In this document: one piece after another, positions 1 to 11,203 of the stretch
Layout of the letters: the number at the start of each line of letters is the position of its first letter
How positions within the stretch are numbered: the first letter of the stretch is position 1
Source of the DNA: Actinomycetes bacterium
Lineage (GTDB): Bacteria > Actinomycetota > Acidimicrobiia > Acidimicrobiales > RAAP-2
DNA length: 32,603 nt
NCBI GenBank assembly: GCA_021782915.1
Contig: JAJXUK010000027.1
Span: 1-32,603 of the forward strand
Direction: 5' to 3'
Notes under the pieces: model-generated
Seen by the model: only the letters and a program-made list of their open reading frames with translations
Told to the model about the DNA's origin: nothing
The model's database searches: none
Made by a program: the position numbers and the translations under genes

Positions 1-129
1 CTTGCCCGGGGTGACCCCGGCGACGACCTTGGTGCCGTAGTCGCGGTTGCGCAGGCCGTGAAAGCGGCCCTGGCCGCCGGTCAGGCCCTGCACGATCACC
101 CGGGTGTTCTCGTCAACGAAGATGCTCAT
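1..129 (-). CDS. sucD: Succinyl-CoA ligase alpha subunit, N-terminal fragment (window edge)
   Basis: Only the first 43 codons are present; the rest lies beyond the left edge. The translation starts [21 protein letters not shown], the typical N-terminus of the CoA-binding alpha subunit of succinyl-CoA synthetase, which carries the phosphohistidine further downstream (not visible here). The alpha subunit pairs with SucC to interconvert succinyl-CoA, NDP/ADP and phosphate with succinate, CoA and NTP/ATP in the TCA cycle. The ATG lies 2 nt after the sucC stop, so translation is probably coupled. There is no sign of disruption; it is simply cut by the window. Confidence 0.93.
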   Translation of the reverse strand, partial: MSIFVDENTRVIVQGLTGGQGRFHGLRNRDYGTKVVAGVTPGK

Positions 130-131
130 GG

Positions 132-1274
132 TTACGCCTTGGCTAGGGCCACGGCCCGACGCGCGGCGTCGAGCATGGTGGGCTCGGTGATCAGGTTCTC
201 GTTCAGGTGCGGAGCGAGGATGGCGCGGCCCTCGGCGGCGTTGGTGCCGTCCAGGCGCAGCACGATGGGCGAGGCGATGTGCACGCGGCCCAGGGCCTCC
301 AGCACGCCCTTGGCCACCTCGTCCACGCGCGTGATGCCCCCGAAGATGTTCACGAAGATCGCCTTGACCTTGGGGTCGGCGTTGATGACCTCGAGGGCGG
401 CGGCCATCACGTCCGCGTTGGCCCCGCCGCCGATGTCCAGGAAGTTGGCCGCCGAGCCGCCGACCTGGTTGACGACGTCGAGGGTCGACATGGCCAGGCC
501 CGCGCCGTTGGCGATGATGCCGACCTCGCCGTCTAGGCCGATGTAGTTCAGGCCCTTCTCCTTGGCCATCTTCTCGCGCGGGTCCTCGGTCTCGGTCGCG
601 CGGAACTCGTCCCACTCCGGGTGCCGGTACGCGGCGTTGTCATCGAGGGTGACCTTGGCGTCCAGGGCGTGGACCTGGCCCTGGGGCGTGAGGATGAGCG
701 GGTTGACCTCGGTCAAGTCGCAGTCGCCCTTGGTGTAGCACTCGTAGAGCTGCACCAAGAGCACGGCCGCCTGCTCGCGCGCGGGCTCGTCCAGGCGCGC
801 CTCGTCGACCCACGCGCGCGCCGTGGCCAGGTCGAGGCCCCGCAGCGGGTCGATCGAGATCATGGCGATCGCGTCGGGGTCCTGCTCGGCCACGACCTCG
901 ATCTCCACCCCGCCCTGGGCGCTCAGCATGCCCAGGTGCTTCTTGTTGGGTCGGTCCAGGGTGAAGGACGCGTAGTACTCCTTGGCGATGTCGCTGGCGT
1001 GCTCGATCCACAGGCGCTTGACCACGTGGCCCTTGATGTTCAGGCCCAGGATGCTGCCCGCGTGCTGGCGCACCTCGGCCTCGTTCGCGGCGAGCTTGAC
1101 GCCGCCGGCCTTGCCACGCCCGCCGACCTTGACCTGGGCCTTGACGACGACGGGGTAGCCGACGCGCGCGGCCACGGCCACGGCCTCCTCGAGCGTGTCG
1201 GCGACGTCACCCGGGGAGACCGAGATGCCGTAGCGCGCAAAGTACTGCTTGCCCTGATACTCGAAGAGGTCCAT
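132..1274 (-). CDS. sucC: Succinyl-CoA ligase (ADP/GDP-forming) beta subunit
   Basis: A 380-residue ATP-grasp protein, close to the usual length of about 390. It starts [17 protein letters not shown], the family's hallmark N-terminus. It shows the glycine-rich [12 protein letters not shown] segment of the ATP-grasp fold and the C-terminal ligase domain segments GGGAN and NIFGGITR near the phosphohistidine-binding power helix. It supplies the nucleotide-binding half of the SucCD complex. The reading frame stays open further upstream, but this ATG is supported by the homologous N-terminus and by an AGGAG ribosome-binding site (minus strand, 1279-1283) four bases upstream. That site overlaps the stop codon of the preceding mutase-subunit gene. 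It is the second gene of an operon with that subunit and sucD. Confidence 0.95.
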   Translation of the reverse strand: MDLFEYQGKQYFARYGISVSPGDVADTLEEAVAVAARVGYPVVVKAQVKVGGRGKAGGVKLAANEAEVRQHAGSILGLNIKGHVVKRLWIEHASDIAKEYYASFTLDRPNKKHLGMLSAQGGVEIEVVAEQDPDAIAMISIDPLRGLDLATARAWVDEARLDEPAREQAAVLLVQLYECYTKGDCDLTEVNPLILTPQGQVHALDAKVTLDDNAAYRHPEWDEFRATETEDPREKMAKEKGLNYIGLDGEVGIIANGAGLAMSTLDVVNQVGGSAANFLDIGGGANADVMAAALEVINADPKVKAIFVNIFGGITRVDEVAKGVLEALGRVHIASPIVLRLDGTNAAEGRAILAPHLNENLITEPTMLDAARRAVALAKA

Positions 1275-1281
1275 TGTTCTC

Positions 1282-1704
1282 CTAACTCGATTCGCTCGCC
1301 GCGGCCTCGCGCGCGTCCAGGGTGGCCTCGAGCCACGAGCCGATCTCGCCCAGCGAGGCCCCGGGGGTGAACACGCGCGCCACCCCGGCCGCCTCCAGGC
1401 CCGCCACGTCGGCCTCGGGGATGATGCCGCCCACCACGATGAGCACGTCCTCGCGCCCCGCGCTGACAAGCAGCTGCGTCACGCGCGGCACGAGCACCGC
1501 GTGCGCGCCCGAGAGCAGCGAGAGGCCCAGCACGTCGGCGTCCTCGTGCACGACGGTGGCCACGATCTGCTCGGGCGTCTGGTGCAGGCCGGTGTAGACG
1601 ACCTCGAATCCCGCGTCACGCAGGGCGCGCGCGATCACCTTGGCCCCCCGATCGTGCCCATCCAGGCCGGGCTTGGCCACGACCACTCGGTAGGTGCGCT
1701 CCAT
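1282..1704 (-). CDS. Stand-alone cobalamin-binding subunit of a methylmalonyl-CoA mutase-type enzyme
   Basis: A 140-residue protein consisting only of a B12-binding domain. It has the DGHDRG form of the DxHxxG motif (the His is the lower axial cobalt ligand) near residues 15-20, then a GLSLLSG segment (SxL motif), and VVGGIIP (GG motif). This is the size and pattern of the small subunit or C-terminal domain of acyl-CoA mutases such as methylmalonyl-CoA mutase, which rearranges methylmalonyl-CoA to succinyl-CoA. No large catalytic subunit is in the window. Its position 7 nt before sucC links B12-dependent succinyl-CoA formation to succinyl-CoA ligase. It could serve a related mutase (ethylmalonyl- or isobutyryl-CoA). 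The ATG at 1704 is chosen from the domain start; it faces the divergent ubiA gene across about 90 bp that must hold promoters for both. Confidence 0.88.
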   Translation of the reverse strand: MERTYRVVVAKPGLDGHDRGAKVIARALRDAGFEVVYTGLHQTPEQIVATVVHEDADVLGLSLLSGAHAVLVPRVTQLLVSAGREDVLIVVGGIIPEADVAGLEAAGVARVFTPGASLGEIGSWLEATLDAREAAASESS

Positions 1705-1794
1705 CGGCCCTTCAGCATAGAGGCCGTGGTGGGAGGCGACTTTTGGCTCCCCCCGGCCGAAGGTCACCACGAACGCGCGAGTAGCGTGGCCCCT

Positions 1795-2700
1795 GTGAGC
1801 GAGTCGTCGCCCCCGCGAGGGCCCCTGCGCGCGCTGGTCTCGGCGATGCGCCCCACGCAGTGGGTCAAGAACCTCCTGATCGGCGTGGCGCCGGCCGCGG
1901 CCGGCATGGCCACGCACGCCGACGTCATCCGCCACACGGCGGTGGCCTTCGTGAGCTTCTGCGCGCTGGCCTCGGCGGTCTATCTCGTCAACGACGTGGC
2001 CGACATCGAGGCCGACCGGCACCACCCGACCAAGCGGCACCGGGCCATCGCCGCCGGCCAGGTCCCGGTGCCCCTGGCCCTGACCAGCGCACTTGTGCTG
2101 GCGAGCGTCGCCTTCATCCTGCCGGCGTTCCTGTGGCAGCCCGAGGGCCTCTACCTCATCCTGGGGATCTACCTGGCCAACTCGCTGGCCTACAACCTGG
2201 GCCTGAAGCGAGTGGTGGTCATCGAGCTGGGCGTGGTGGCCAACGGCTTCTTCCTGCGCGCCTACGCCGGCGCGGCCGCCTCGCACATCTTCGTGTCGAC
2301 CTGGTTCCTGGTGGTCATCTCCTTCGGCGCGCTCTTTCTCGTGGTGGGCAAGCGCTCCAGCGAGCTCAAGATGATCGGCGCGGGCGCCACGCGCCCGGTG
2401 CTCAAGCAGTACAGCGCGGACTTCCTGCACTCGGCCCTGACCCTCTCGGCGACCTCGGTGGTCGTGAGCTACTGCCTGTGGGCCTTTGACACCTCGGCGA
2501 CCGGCCTGTCCTCGTTTCGCCACCACATGGTGCCCATCCGCCTCACGGTCGTGCCGGTCGTGCTGGCGATCCTGTTCATCATGCGCTCGGCCGAGGCCGG
2601 CGACGGCCACTCGCCCGAGGACCTGCTGCTGCACAACCGCGTGGTCCAGGTCCTGGGACTGCTCTGGATCGGTCTGATCGGCCTGGGGATCTACGGATGA
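1795..2700 (+). CDS. ubiA: Decaprenyl-phosphate phosphoribosyltransferase (DPPR synthase, UbiA family)
   Basis: A 301-residue integral membrane prenyltransferase, about the length of mycobacterial Rv3806c. After a short N-tail comes [12 protein letters not shown], then the first Asp-rich Mg-binding motif [18 protein letters not shown] near residues 65-82. A second conserved loop ([10 protein letters not shown]) follows about 100 residues later, with about eight to nine hydrophobic helices overall. It transfers phosphoribose from PRPP to decaprenyl phosphate, the first membrane step to decaprenylphosphoryl-arabinose. A GTG start is chosen because it gives the N-tail length seen in the family; an ATG at 1846 is an alternative. 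The stop codon overlaps the dprE1 start (ATGA), so the pair is translationally coupled. Confidence 0.92.
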   Translation: MSESSPPRGPLRALVSAMRPTQWVKNLLIGVAPAAAGMATHADVIRHTAVAFVSFCALASAVYLVNDVADIEADRHHPTKRHRAIAAGQVPVPLALTSALVLASVAFILPAFLWQPEGLYLILGIYLANSLAYNLGLKRVVVIELGVVANGFFLRAYAGAAASHIFVSTWFLVVISFGALFLVVGKRSSELKMIGAGATRPVLKQYSADFLHSALTLSATSVVVSYCLWAFDTSATGLSSFRHHMVPIRLTVVPVVLAILFIMRSAEAGDGHSPEDLLLHNRVVQVLGLLWIGLIGLGIYG

Positions 2701-4034
2701 GCCGGGTGCGCCTCAGCGGCTGGGGCCGCACGGCGCCGAGCCTGGCCCGCGTGCTGCGCCCGAGCAGTGAGGACGAGCTGCTGGAGGCCATGAGCGAGCC
2801 GCTGATCGCGCGCGGGCTGGGGCGCAGCTACGGCGACGCGGCCCAGCTCGGAGGCGGCCTGGTGATCGACAACGCCGGCTTCGACACGATCGGGCCCATC
2901 GGCGAGGACGGGCTGGTCGAGCTGGGCGCGGGGGTGAGCCTGGAGGACCTGCTGGCGGTGGCCATACCCCAGGGCTGGTTCATCCCGGTCACCCCGGGCA
3001 CGCGCCAGGTGAGCGTCGGGGGCATGATCGGCGCCGACGTGCACGGCAAGAACCACCACCGCGACGGCTCCATCGCGCGCCACGTGACCCAGATGCGCCT
3101 GATCAGCCCGCAGGGCCCGATGAGCCTGAGTGCGAGCCAGGACCCCGAGCTCTTCTTCGCCACGATGGGCGCCATGGGCCTGACCGGGGTGATCAGCGCC
3201 GCGAGCATCCAGATGGTGCCCATCGAGACCGACCAGGTGCTGGTGGACACCGAGCGCTTCGAGGACCTGGACGCGGTGATGAGCGAGATGGAGCGCTCCG
3301 ACGAGGCCTACCACTACTCGGTGGCCTGGGTGGACTGCATGACGAGCGGGGCCCACATGGGTCGAGCGATCCTCACGCGCGGCGAGCACGCCCCGGCCAG
3401 CGCGCTGGAGGCGCCCACGCGCCGCGGCCCGCGACCGGCGCGACTGCGCGTGGCCTTCGACGCGCCGAGCGGTCTGCTCAACCCCCTGTCGATTCGGGCC
3501 TTCAACGAGCTGTGGTTCCGTGCGGCGCCCCGGCGCGCGCGCGAGGAGCCCCAGGACCTGGCGTCGTTCTTTCACCCCCTGGACGGGGTGCGCGACTGGA
3601 ACCGCCTCTACGGCCGGCGCGGCTTCGTGCAGTACCAGTTCTGTGTGCCCACCGCGAGCGCGCCCACGATACGACGCGCCATCGAGATGCTCTCGGCCTC
3701 GCGGGTGCCGAGCTTTCTCGCGGTGCTCAAGCGCTTCGGGCCGGGCACGCCCCAGGCCCCGCTCTCCTTTCCCCAGCCGGGCTGGACCCTCGCCCTGGAC
3801 CTGCCGGTGGGCCCCGAGAGGCTGCCGGGCGTGCTCGACGCGCTCGACCGGCTGGTCATCGAGGCGGGCGGTCGGGTCTATCTGGCCAAGGACGCGCGCC
3901 TGTCGCCGGCGTCCGTCGCCGCGATGTACCCCGACCTCGAGCAGTTCGCGCGCGTCAAGGAGCGCGTGGACCCGCACGGGCTGCTGCGCAGCGATCTCTC
4001 CCAGCGCCTCCGCTTAGGATCGGCCCATGGATAA
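2697..4034 (+). CDS. dprE1: Decaprenylphosphoryl-beta-D-ribose 2'-oxidase (FAD-dependent)
   Basis: A 445-residue flavoprotein of the VAO/FAD_binding_4 type. The N-terminal FAD domain shows [13 protein letters not shown] and [11 protein letters not shown]. The C-terminal part contains VYLAKDAR with the conserved Lys (Lys418 in M. tuberculosis, from memory of that enzyme). It oxidises decaprenylphosphoryl-ribose to the 2'-keto intermediate, which DprE2 reduces to DPA, the donor for arabinan synthesis. At the place of the mycobacterial Cys387, the Cys attacked by benzothiazinones, this protein has Ala (codon 3792-3794, residue 366, in [10 protein letters not shown]). It overlaps ubiA by 4 nt and dprE2 by 8 nt, a compact three-gene operon. 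Confidence 0.95.
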   Translation: MSRVRLSGWGRTAPSLARVLRPSSEDELLEAMSEPLIARGLGRSYGDAAQLGGGLVIDNAGFDTIGPIGEDGLVELGAGVSLEDLLAVAIPQGWFIPVTPGTRQVSVGGMIGADVHGKNHHRDGSIARHVTQMRLISPQGPMSLSASQDPELFFATMGAMGLTGVISAASIQMVPIETDQVLVDTERFEDLDAVMSEMERSDEAYHYSVAWVDCMTSGAHMGRAILTRGEHAPASALEAPTRRGPRPARLRVAFDAPSGLLNPLSIRAFNELWFRAAPRRAREEPQDLASFFHPLDGVRDWNRLYGRRGFVQYQFCVPTASAPTIRRAIEMLSASRVPSFLAVLKRFGPGTPQAPLSFPQPGWTLALDLPVGPERLPGVLDALDRLVIEAGGRVYLAKDARLSPASVAAMYPDLEQFARVKERVDPHGLLRSDLSQRLRLGSAHG

Positions 4035-4794
4035 CGCCTTCGGCCAGCCCCAGAACGTCGTCGTCCTGGGCGGCAGCTCGGACATCGCCCGGGCCATCGT
4101 GCGCAAGCTCTGCGCCGCACGCGTCACCACCGTCGTGCTGGCCGGGCGCAGTCCGGGCCTGCTCGAGGAGGCCGCGGCCGAGGCGCGCGACTACGGCGCC
4201 ACGCGCACCGAGACCGTGCTCTTTGACGCCGAGGAGCCCTCCCACGCCGGGCGCGTCGTGGCCGAGGCGCTGGCCAAGGTCGGCGAGCCCGTGGACCTGG
4301 TGATCGTGGCGGTGGGCCTGCTGGGCAACCAGCGCGAGATGGAGGACGATCCCGTAGCCGCCGCGCGCATGGTCACGGTGAACATGACCTGGCCGGTGGC
4401 GGCCCTGGCCGAGCTGCGCGCGCGCCTGATCGCCCAGGGCCGCGGGCGGATCCTGGTGATCTCCTCGGTCGCCTCGATCCGTATTCGGCGCTCCCAGTAC
4501 CTCTACGGCGCCGCCAAGGCCGGCCTCGACCGGCACTGCCAGGGCCTGGCCGACTCCCTGGCGGGCACCGGGGTCACCCTGCAGCTGCTGCGCCCGGGCT
4601 TCGTGCGCTCCAAGATGACCGAGGGCGAGCCCGAGGTCCCCTTCACCACCGGGGTCAACGAGGTGGCCGACAACGCCCTGGCCGGCCTGGAGCGCGCCGA
4701 GCGCGTGATCTGGTCCCCGCCGATCCTGCGCTACGTCTTCTTCGTGCTGCGCCACCTGCCCGCGCCGATCTGGCGGCGCGTGATGGACCGCTAG
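4027..4794 (+). CDS. dprE2: Decaprenylphosphoryl-2-keto-beta-D-erythro-pentose reductase (SDR)
   Basis: A 255-residue classical short-chain dehydrogenase, matching the family's length of about 254. The N-terminal nucleotide-binding turn is VLGGSSDIARAI. The catalytic Ser lies in VISSVASI and the YxxxK pair in YLYGAAKAG. It reduces the keto sugar made by DprE1 to decaprenylphosphoryl-arabinose. Identification rests on the family-typical sequence and on the direct overlap with dprE1. A C-terminal hydrophobic stretch (YVFFVLRHLPAPIW) may rest on the membrane where the lipid substrate sits. The gene ends at an inverted repeat shared with the convergent gene. Confidence 0.94.
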   Translation: MDNAFGQPQNVVVLGGSSDIARAIVRKLCAARVTTVVLAGRSPGLLEEAAAEARDYGATRTETVLFDAEEPSHAGRVVAEALAKVGEPVDLVIVAVGLLGNQREMEDDPVAAARMVTVNMTWPVAALAELRARLIAQGRGRILVISSVASIRIRRSQYLYGAAKAGLDRHCQGLADSLAGTGVTLQLLRPGFVRSKMTEGEPEVPFTTGVNEVADNALAGLERAERVIWSPPILRYVFFVLRHLPAPIWRRVMDR

Positions 4795-4795
4795 A

Positions 4796-4820
4796 ACCCG
4801 GCGGGCCTAGCCGGCCGGGT
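4796..4820. terminator. Bidirectional hairpin between dprE2 and the convergent gene
   Basis: Arms at 4796-4806 and 4810-4820 are 11 bp, GC-rich, with one mismatch. The three-base loop CTA is itself the stop codon (TAG) of the minus-strand gene, and the dprE2 stop ends 2 nt before the left arm. It could end transcription from both sides, but there is no T-run, so it is not a classic rho-independent terminator. Confidence 0.5.
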
Positions 4821-6096
4821 GCAGGCCCAAGCTCGTCGTGGTCACCGTCGCACTCGAGGCCGTCGAGGAGCTCAGCTCCTTGGGCCGCAGGCTCATGGTG
4901 AAGAAGTCGCGATTCCACCAGTTCACGAAGTAGCGACTCGGCGGGCCGATCATCCCGTTGGGCCCGTTCAGCAGGCTCGTGCCGTTGCCGCCGTTGATGG
5001 GCGTGTTGAGCGGGCCGTTGAAGACCGAGTACTGCACCCAGTCGGTGTTGATGTCCAGCTCCATGCCGGTGACGACCCCGGCGCGCACCAGCACGTTGGC
5101 CAGGTCCGCGATGGACAGCGCCGGGCCGCCCACGTAGACGACCGCGCCGTCCTTGGTCACACCCAGGCCCGAGCGCCAGACGCTGAACGTGCCGCCCAGG
5201 GTCTTGCCCCAGGCGAGCGAGTTCGGGCTGGACAGGCCCGGCACGGCCCGGCCGTTCTTAACCAGCAGCACCAGGTTCTGGCGCACCGCGATCGGGTGGC
5301 TCGCCATGGTGAAGCCCGGGCTGCCCCAGGCCCCCACCGTCAGGGTGCCGTCCTTGGTGATCACGGCCGAGGCCGCACCCGGGTGCAGCGGCAGGATCGT
5401 GCGCCCGTCGGTGTAGTAGCCGCCGTTGGCGTCCTGCATGCGAAAGCCCGCGTTGAAGGCCGCCACCAGCGTGCGCGAAGCGGCCGCGGTGATCGGCGCG
5501 GAGTGGGTGAAGTTGTAGCCGCCCGGGATGTAGGAGCCCGAGTAGAGGGTCGCTCGGAGCAGGCGCGTGTCCATCCACGCCACGCCCACCACGTAGGAGG
5601 TGTTCACCGCGTTGGGCCGCACGAAGGCCTCGTAGATGGTGGGCACGCCGGCGGCCGTGGTGCGCCCGGCCACGTGCCAGACGCCCTCACCGGGCAGGTT
5701 GGTGCCGGCCGGCGAGGGGATGCGCGTCGGGGCCGGCAGGGCCTGGCCCAGGGGGACCTTGACCTGCCCGGCGGTGGCGCCCTTGTTGTCAAAGGCCGAC
5801 GCCGGGGGCTTGCCGCCGACCTTGGGCGGGTTGAGCTTGTAGTACTCGGTCTCGATCCAGGTGATGAAGGTGCCCATGCCGTGGCTGCGGCCCCACTCGG
5901 CGGCCCGGGCCATGTAGGAGACCCCGTAGGTCGGGTTGTTGAGCGCGAAGGCCAGGGTCAGGCCCAGGTAGAGCATGAAGATCCCCGTCACGCCCGAGAG
6001 CACGACGAGGGCCCGGCGGCGCCAGTAGACGGCCTGGGCCAGTCGCTGGGTGCCCGGCGCGCTCGGGGGCCGATAAGCGGGTCGGGTTGAAACCAT
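4807..6096 (-). CDS. Membrane-anchored phosphodiester glycosidase-like (NAGPA/DUF2233-type) protein
   Basis: About 429 residues. An N-terminal cytoplasmic tail is followed by one hydrophobic segment (VVLSGVTGIFMLYLGLTLAF), so most of the protein is outside the membrane. The exported part starts with a Pro/Lys-rich stretch and then holds a domain resembling phosphodiester glycosidases (N-acetylglucosamine-1-phosphodiester alpha-N-acetylglucosaminidase family). It has FNAGFRM, YYTDGR, VITKDGTL and a late GMELDINTDW segment with the acidic residues typical of that fold. Such enzymes cut sugar-1-phosphodiester bonds; the substrate here is unknown. Convergent with dprE2, it may act on cell-wall or lipid-phosphate glycans (inference from position only). 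The start at 6096 has a weak GGAA upstream; an ATG at 6132 would add 12 residues and has no visible ribosome site. Confidence 0.75.
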   Translation of the reverse strand: MVSTRPAYRPPSAPGTQRLAQAVYWRRRALVVLSGVTGIFMLYLGLTLAFALNNPTYGVSYMARAAEWGRSHGMGTFITWIETEYYKLNPPKVGGKPPASAFDNKGATAGQVKVPLGQALPAPTRIPSPAGTNLPGEGVWHVAGRTTAAGVPTIYEAFVRPNAVNTSYVVGVAWMDTRLLRATLYSGSYIPGGYNFTHSAPITAAASRTLVAAFNAGFRMQDANGGYYTDGRTILPLHPGAASAVITKDGTLTVGAWGSPGFTMASHPIAVRQNLVLLVKNGRAVPGLSSPNSLAWGKTLGGTFSVWRSGLGVTKDGAVVYVGGPALSIADLANVLVRAGVVTGMELDINTDWVQYSVFNGPLNTPINGGNGTSLLNGPNGMIGPPSRYFVNWWNRDFFTMSLRPKELSSSTASSATVTTTSLGLHPAG

Positions 6097-6180
6097 GAGG
6101 TTCCATTGTGACACCCGGGTAACGAGACCCATTCGCGCGTCGGGCGATTCTTAGGCCGGCCTTAGGCGTGACCCCTTGGA

Positions 6181-8441
6181 TCAGGCTCGACGCAGGGGCG
6201 TCATCGACAGCACCAGCTGCTTGACGCCGTGCTCGTCAAAGGCCACGCTGGCCCTCGCGCGCGCGCCCTCGCCCGTGGTCGACAGCACCACCCCGGCCCC
6301 GTAGCGCGCGTGCAGCACCGCGTCGCCGGCCACCAGGCCCAGCAGCTCGGCCCCGGTCGAGCGCGCCGGCGGCGCCGTGCCGGCCCCGAAGGCCCGACCC
6401 TCGGCGTAGGGGCTGGCGCGCCCGACGAAGCCCTCCTCGTCGTGCGCGTAGCCCCGGCGCAGCGGCGGGGCGCTCGAGAGGTCCTGGACCAGCGCGGCCG
6501 GCACCTCGGCGAGGAAGCGGCTGGCCAGCGCGTCCACGCGCTGGCCCCACAGCGTGCGGGTCCAGGCGTGGGTGAGGGCCAGGTGGCGCATGGCCCGCGT
6601 GATGCCCACGTAGCACAGGCGGCGCTCCTCTTCGAGCTCGGCCTCGTCGCTCAGGGCGCGCCGGTGCGGAAAGACCGTCTCCTCGAGCCCGGTGATGATC
6701 ACCGCCGGGAACTCCAGGCCCTTGGCCACGTGCAGGGTCATCAGCGAGACCGCGCCGGCCCCGGCGTCGAGCTGGTCCGCGTCGCTGACCAGGGCCATGC
6801 GCTCGACGAACTCGAGCAGGCTCTCGTACTGCGCGGCCGCCGAGGCGAGCTCGCCCAGGTTCTCCAGGCGCGAGACGGCCTCGTCGGTGCCCTCCTCGCG
6901 CAGGGCCGCGCCCAGGCCGCTCTCGCGCACGATCGCGTCGATCATCTCGCGCGGGCTGAGGTCGTTGTTGAGCGCGCGCAGCTCCTCGAGCAGCATCGAG
7001 AACCTGGTCGCCCCGCCGAGGGCCCGACTGGCGAGCCCGGCGGCGCTGGCGTGCCCGGCCGCCTCGGCGAAGCTGAGCCCGTGCTCGGCCGCGTAGGCGC
7101 CCAGGCGCGCCTGGGCCATCGCGCCCACGCCGCGCTTGGGCTCGTTGATGACCCGCCGGGCCGAGGCCTCGTCGCGCGGGTTCACGATGAGCCGCGCGTA
7201 GGCCAGCGCCGTCTTGATCTCCTTGCGGTCATAGAAGCGCATGCCCGAGATCACCCGGTAGGCGATCCCGGCGCGCAGCAGCTCTTCTTCCAGCACGCGG
7301 CTCTGGGCGTTGGTGCGATAGAAGACCGCCATGTCGCTCCAGCTCAGGTGGTGCTCGGCCGCCAGGCGGCGCAGCTCACTGGCCACCCAGCGGCCCTCGT
7401 CGTACTCGTCGCCGGCCCGGTAGAGCCGGATGCGCTCGCCCTGCTCGCCCTCGGTGAAGAGGTTCTTGGCCCGACGGCGCGCGTTGCGCGCGATGACGGC
7501 GTTGGCCGCGTCCAGGATCGTCTGGGTCGAACGGAAGTTCTGCTCGAGCACGATCACCTCGGCGTCGGCGAAGCGCTCCTCGAACTGCAGGATGTTGCGG
7601 ATGTCCGCGGCGCGAAAGCGATAGATCGACTGGTCCGAGTCACCCACCACGCACAGGTTGCGGTGCGACTCGGCCAGCAGCATCACCAGCTCGTTCTGCA
7701 CGCCGTTGGTGTCCTGGAACTCGTCGACCAGCAGGTGACGAAAGCGCCGCTGGTAGTGCTCGAGCACGCTCGCGTCGGCGCGCAGCATCCCCAGCGCGTT
7801 GAGCAGCAGGTCGTCGAAGTCCATGGCGTTGGCCGTTCTCAGGCGCGCCTCGTAGAGCGTGTAGATCTGCCCGATGCGCGTGCGCGACGGGTCCTGGGCG
7901 TGCACCTCGAGGTAGCGAGCCGCGTTGAGCATCTCGTTCTTGGCCGCCGAGATCGCCGCGGCCACACTGCGCGGGCTGAGACGCTTGGTGTCCAGGTTCA
8001 GCTCGTGCATGATGCGCTCGACCAGGCCCTCGGCGTCGGCCTGGTCGTAGATGGTGAAGCCGCGCTCGTAGCCCAGCACCTCGGCGTGCGCGCGCAGCAT
8101 CCTCAGACAGGCCGAGTGAAAGGTCGAGACCCACATGTCGCGCGCGGCCGGGCCGACCAGGTCCACCACGCGCCGGCGCATCTCGTCGGCCGCCTTGTTG
8201 GTGAAGGTGATGGCCAGGATCTCCCAGGCTCGCGCGTCCCCGGTGGCCAGCAGGTGCGCGATGCGCCGCGTCAGCACGCGCGTCTTGCCCGAGCCGGCCC
8301 CGGCCAGCACCAGCAGCGGCGCGCCACGCTGGGTCACGGCCGCGGCCTGGGCCTCGGTCAAACCCACCAGCAGCTCGCCCGGCTCGCCGAGCCCGCGCGC
8401 GGGCTCGTCGAAGAGCGCCGCGTCAGAGAACTCGGAGCGGC

Positions 8442-8451
<10 letters not shown>
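6181..8451 (-). CDS. pcrA: ATP-dependent 3'-5' DNA helicase UvrD/PcrA
   Basis: A superfamily 1A helicase of about 755 residues, the family's usual size. Motif Q and the Walker A box (AGAGSGKTR, about residue 50) are at the N-terminus and LVDEFQDTN (motif II, about residue 242) follows. Then come [14 protein letters not shown] (motif III), QNFRST (motif IV), and [13 protein letters not shown] and YVGITRA (motifs V-VI). The last 50 residues ([14 protein letters not shown] onward) look like the Tudor-like RNA-polymerase-binding tail of PcrA. It unwinds DNA in nucleotide excision repair, plasmid replication and transcription-conflict resolution. The coding frame begins with GTG at 8451; a second GTG at 8445 would make a 4-base GTGA overlap with the guaA stop and is equally plausible. 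Co-directional with guaA. Confidence 0.93.
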
Positions 8452-9973
<1,522 letters not shown>

Positions 9974-9977
<4 letters not shown>

Positions 9978-11137
9978 TGGCCCATGCCCACGCCCTGGGA
10001 GCGCTGGAGCGACTTGCCCTCGGTCTGCAGCGACGGCGCGAGCATGATCTCAGCCTTCTGGAACTCCTTCAGGGACTCGTAGCCGCAGGTGGCCATCGAG
10101 GTGCGCAGGGCCCCGAAGAGGTTCAGGCGCCCGTCGTTCTCGTGGGCCGGGCCGAGCAGGATCTCCTCGAGCGTGCCGCGCACCTGGGTCTTGACGCGCG
10201 CGCCGCGCGGCAGGGTCGGGTGGAAGGTGGCCATGCCCCAGTGATAGCCCCGCGCCGGGGCCTCGAGCGCACTGGAGAGCGGCGAGCCGATCATCACCGC
10301 GTCGGCGCCACAGGCGATGGCCTTGGCGATGTCGCCGCCCTTGGACATGCCCCCGTCGGCGATGACGTGCACGTACACGCCGGTCTCGTCCAGGTGGCGC
10401 ATGCGCGCACCGGCCACGTCGGCGATCGCCGTGGCCTGGGGCACGCCGAGGCCCAGCACGCCGCGCGTGGTGCAGGCCTGGCCCGGTCCCACGCCCACCA
10501 GCACGCCGGCCGCGCCGGTGCGCATCAGGTGCAGGCCGGCCTGGTAGCTCGCACAGCCCCCGACGATGGTCGGGATCTCGAACTCGCGGATGAACTTCTT
10601 CAGATTCAGCGGCTCGACGCTTTTGGAGACGTGCTCGGCCGAGACGACGGTGCCCTGGATCACCAGGATGTGCAGGCCGGCCTCGGCGATGGTCGGGGCC
10701 ATCCAGGTGGTGCGCTGGGGCGTGACCGAGGCCGCGGTGGTGATGCCGGCCTCGCGCAGCTGGCGGATGCGCTCGGCCACCAGCTCGAGCTTGATGGGCT
10801 CGAGGTACATCTGCTGCATGCGCGCGGTGGCCTTGTCGTCGTCGAGCTCGCGGATCTCCTCGAAGAGCGGCATCGGGTCCTCGTAGCGGGTCCACAGGCC
10901 CTCGAGGTTCAAGACTCCGAGCCCGCCGAGACGGCCGATCTCGATCGCCGTCACCGGGCTGATCGCGCCGTCCATGGCCGAGCCCAGCAGGGGCAACTCG
11001 AACTTGTAGGCGTCGATCTGCCAGGAGATGTCCACGTCCTCGGGATCGCGCGTGCGCCGGCTCGGCACGATGGCGATGTCGTCGAGGCCGTAGGCCTGAC
11101 GCGCCGACTTGTAGATGCCGATCTCTACCTCCGCCAT
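9974..11137 (-). CDS. guaB3: GuaB3 family IMP dehydrogenase-related protein
   Basis: A 387-residue (beta/alpha)8-barrel protein of the IMPDH/GMPR superfamily. The N-terminus [20 protein letters not shown] and the absence of a CBS insert are typical of actinobacterial GuaB3 (about 375 residues in mycobacteria). The catalytic-loop Cys lies in [10 protein letters not shown] (about residue 220), after a VGGCASY segment and before [11 protein letters not shown] and MIGSPL. GuaB3 was long annotated as an IMP dehydrogenase, but at least one member has been reported to act as a GMP reductase, so the reaction should be left open. An upstream CGGAGG (minus strand, 11143-11148) five bases before the ATG supports this start. 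It overlaps guaA by 4 nt. Confidence 0.92.
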
Positions 11138-11203
11138 GGGAACCTCCGCGACCTGACGACGTTGTGGCTTTGGTCCAATCTACCGGACGCCCGCGACGCG
11201 CCT

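Noticed and set aside
58-1370. Long plus-strand open frames opposite sucC/sucD
   Set aside because: They are antisense to clearly conserved genes, rich in Arg/His/Gly/Val as expected for GC-rich shadows, and have no recognisable motifs.
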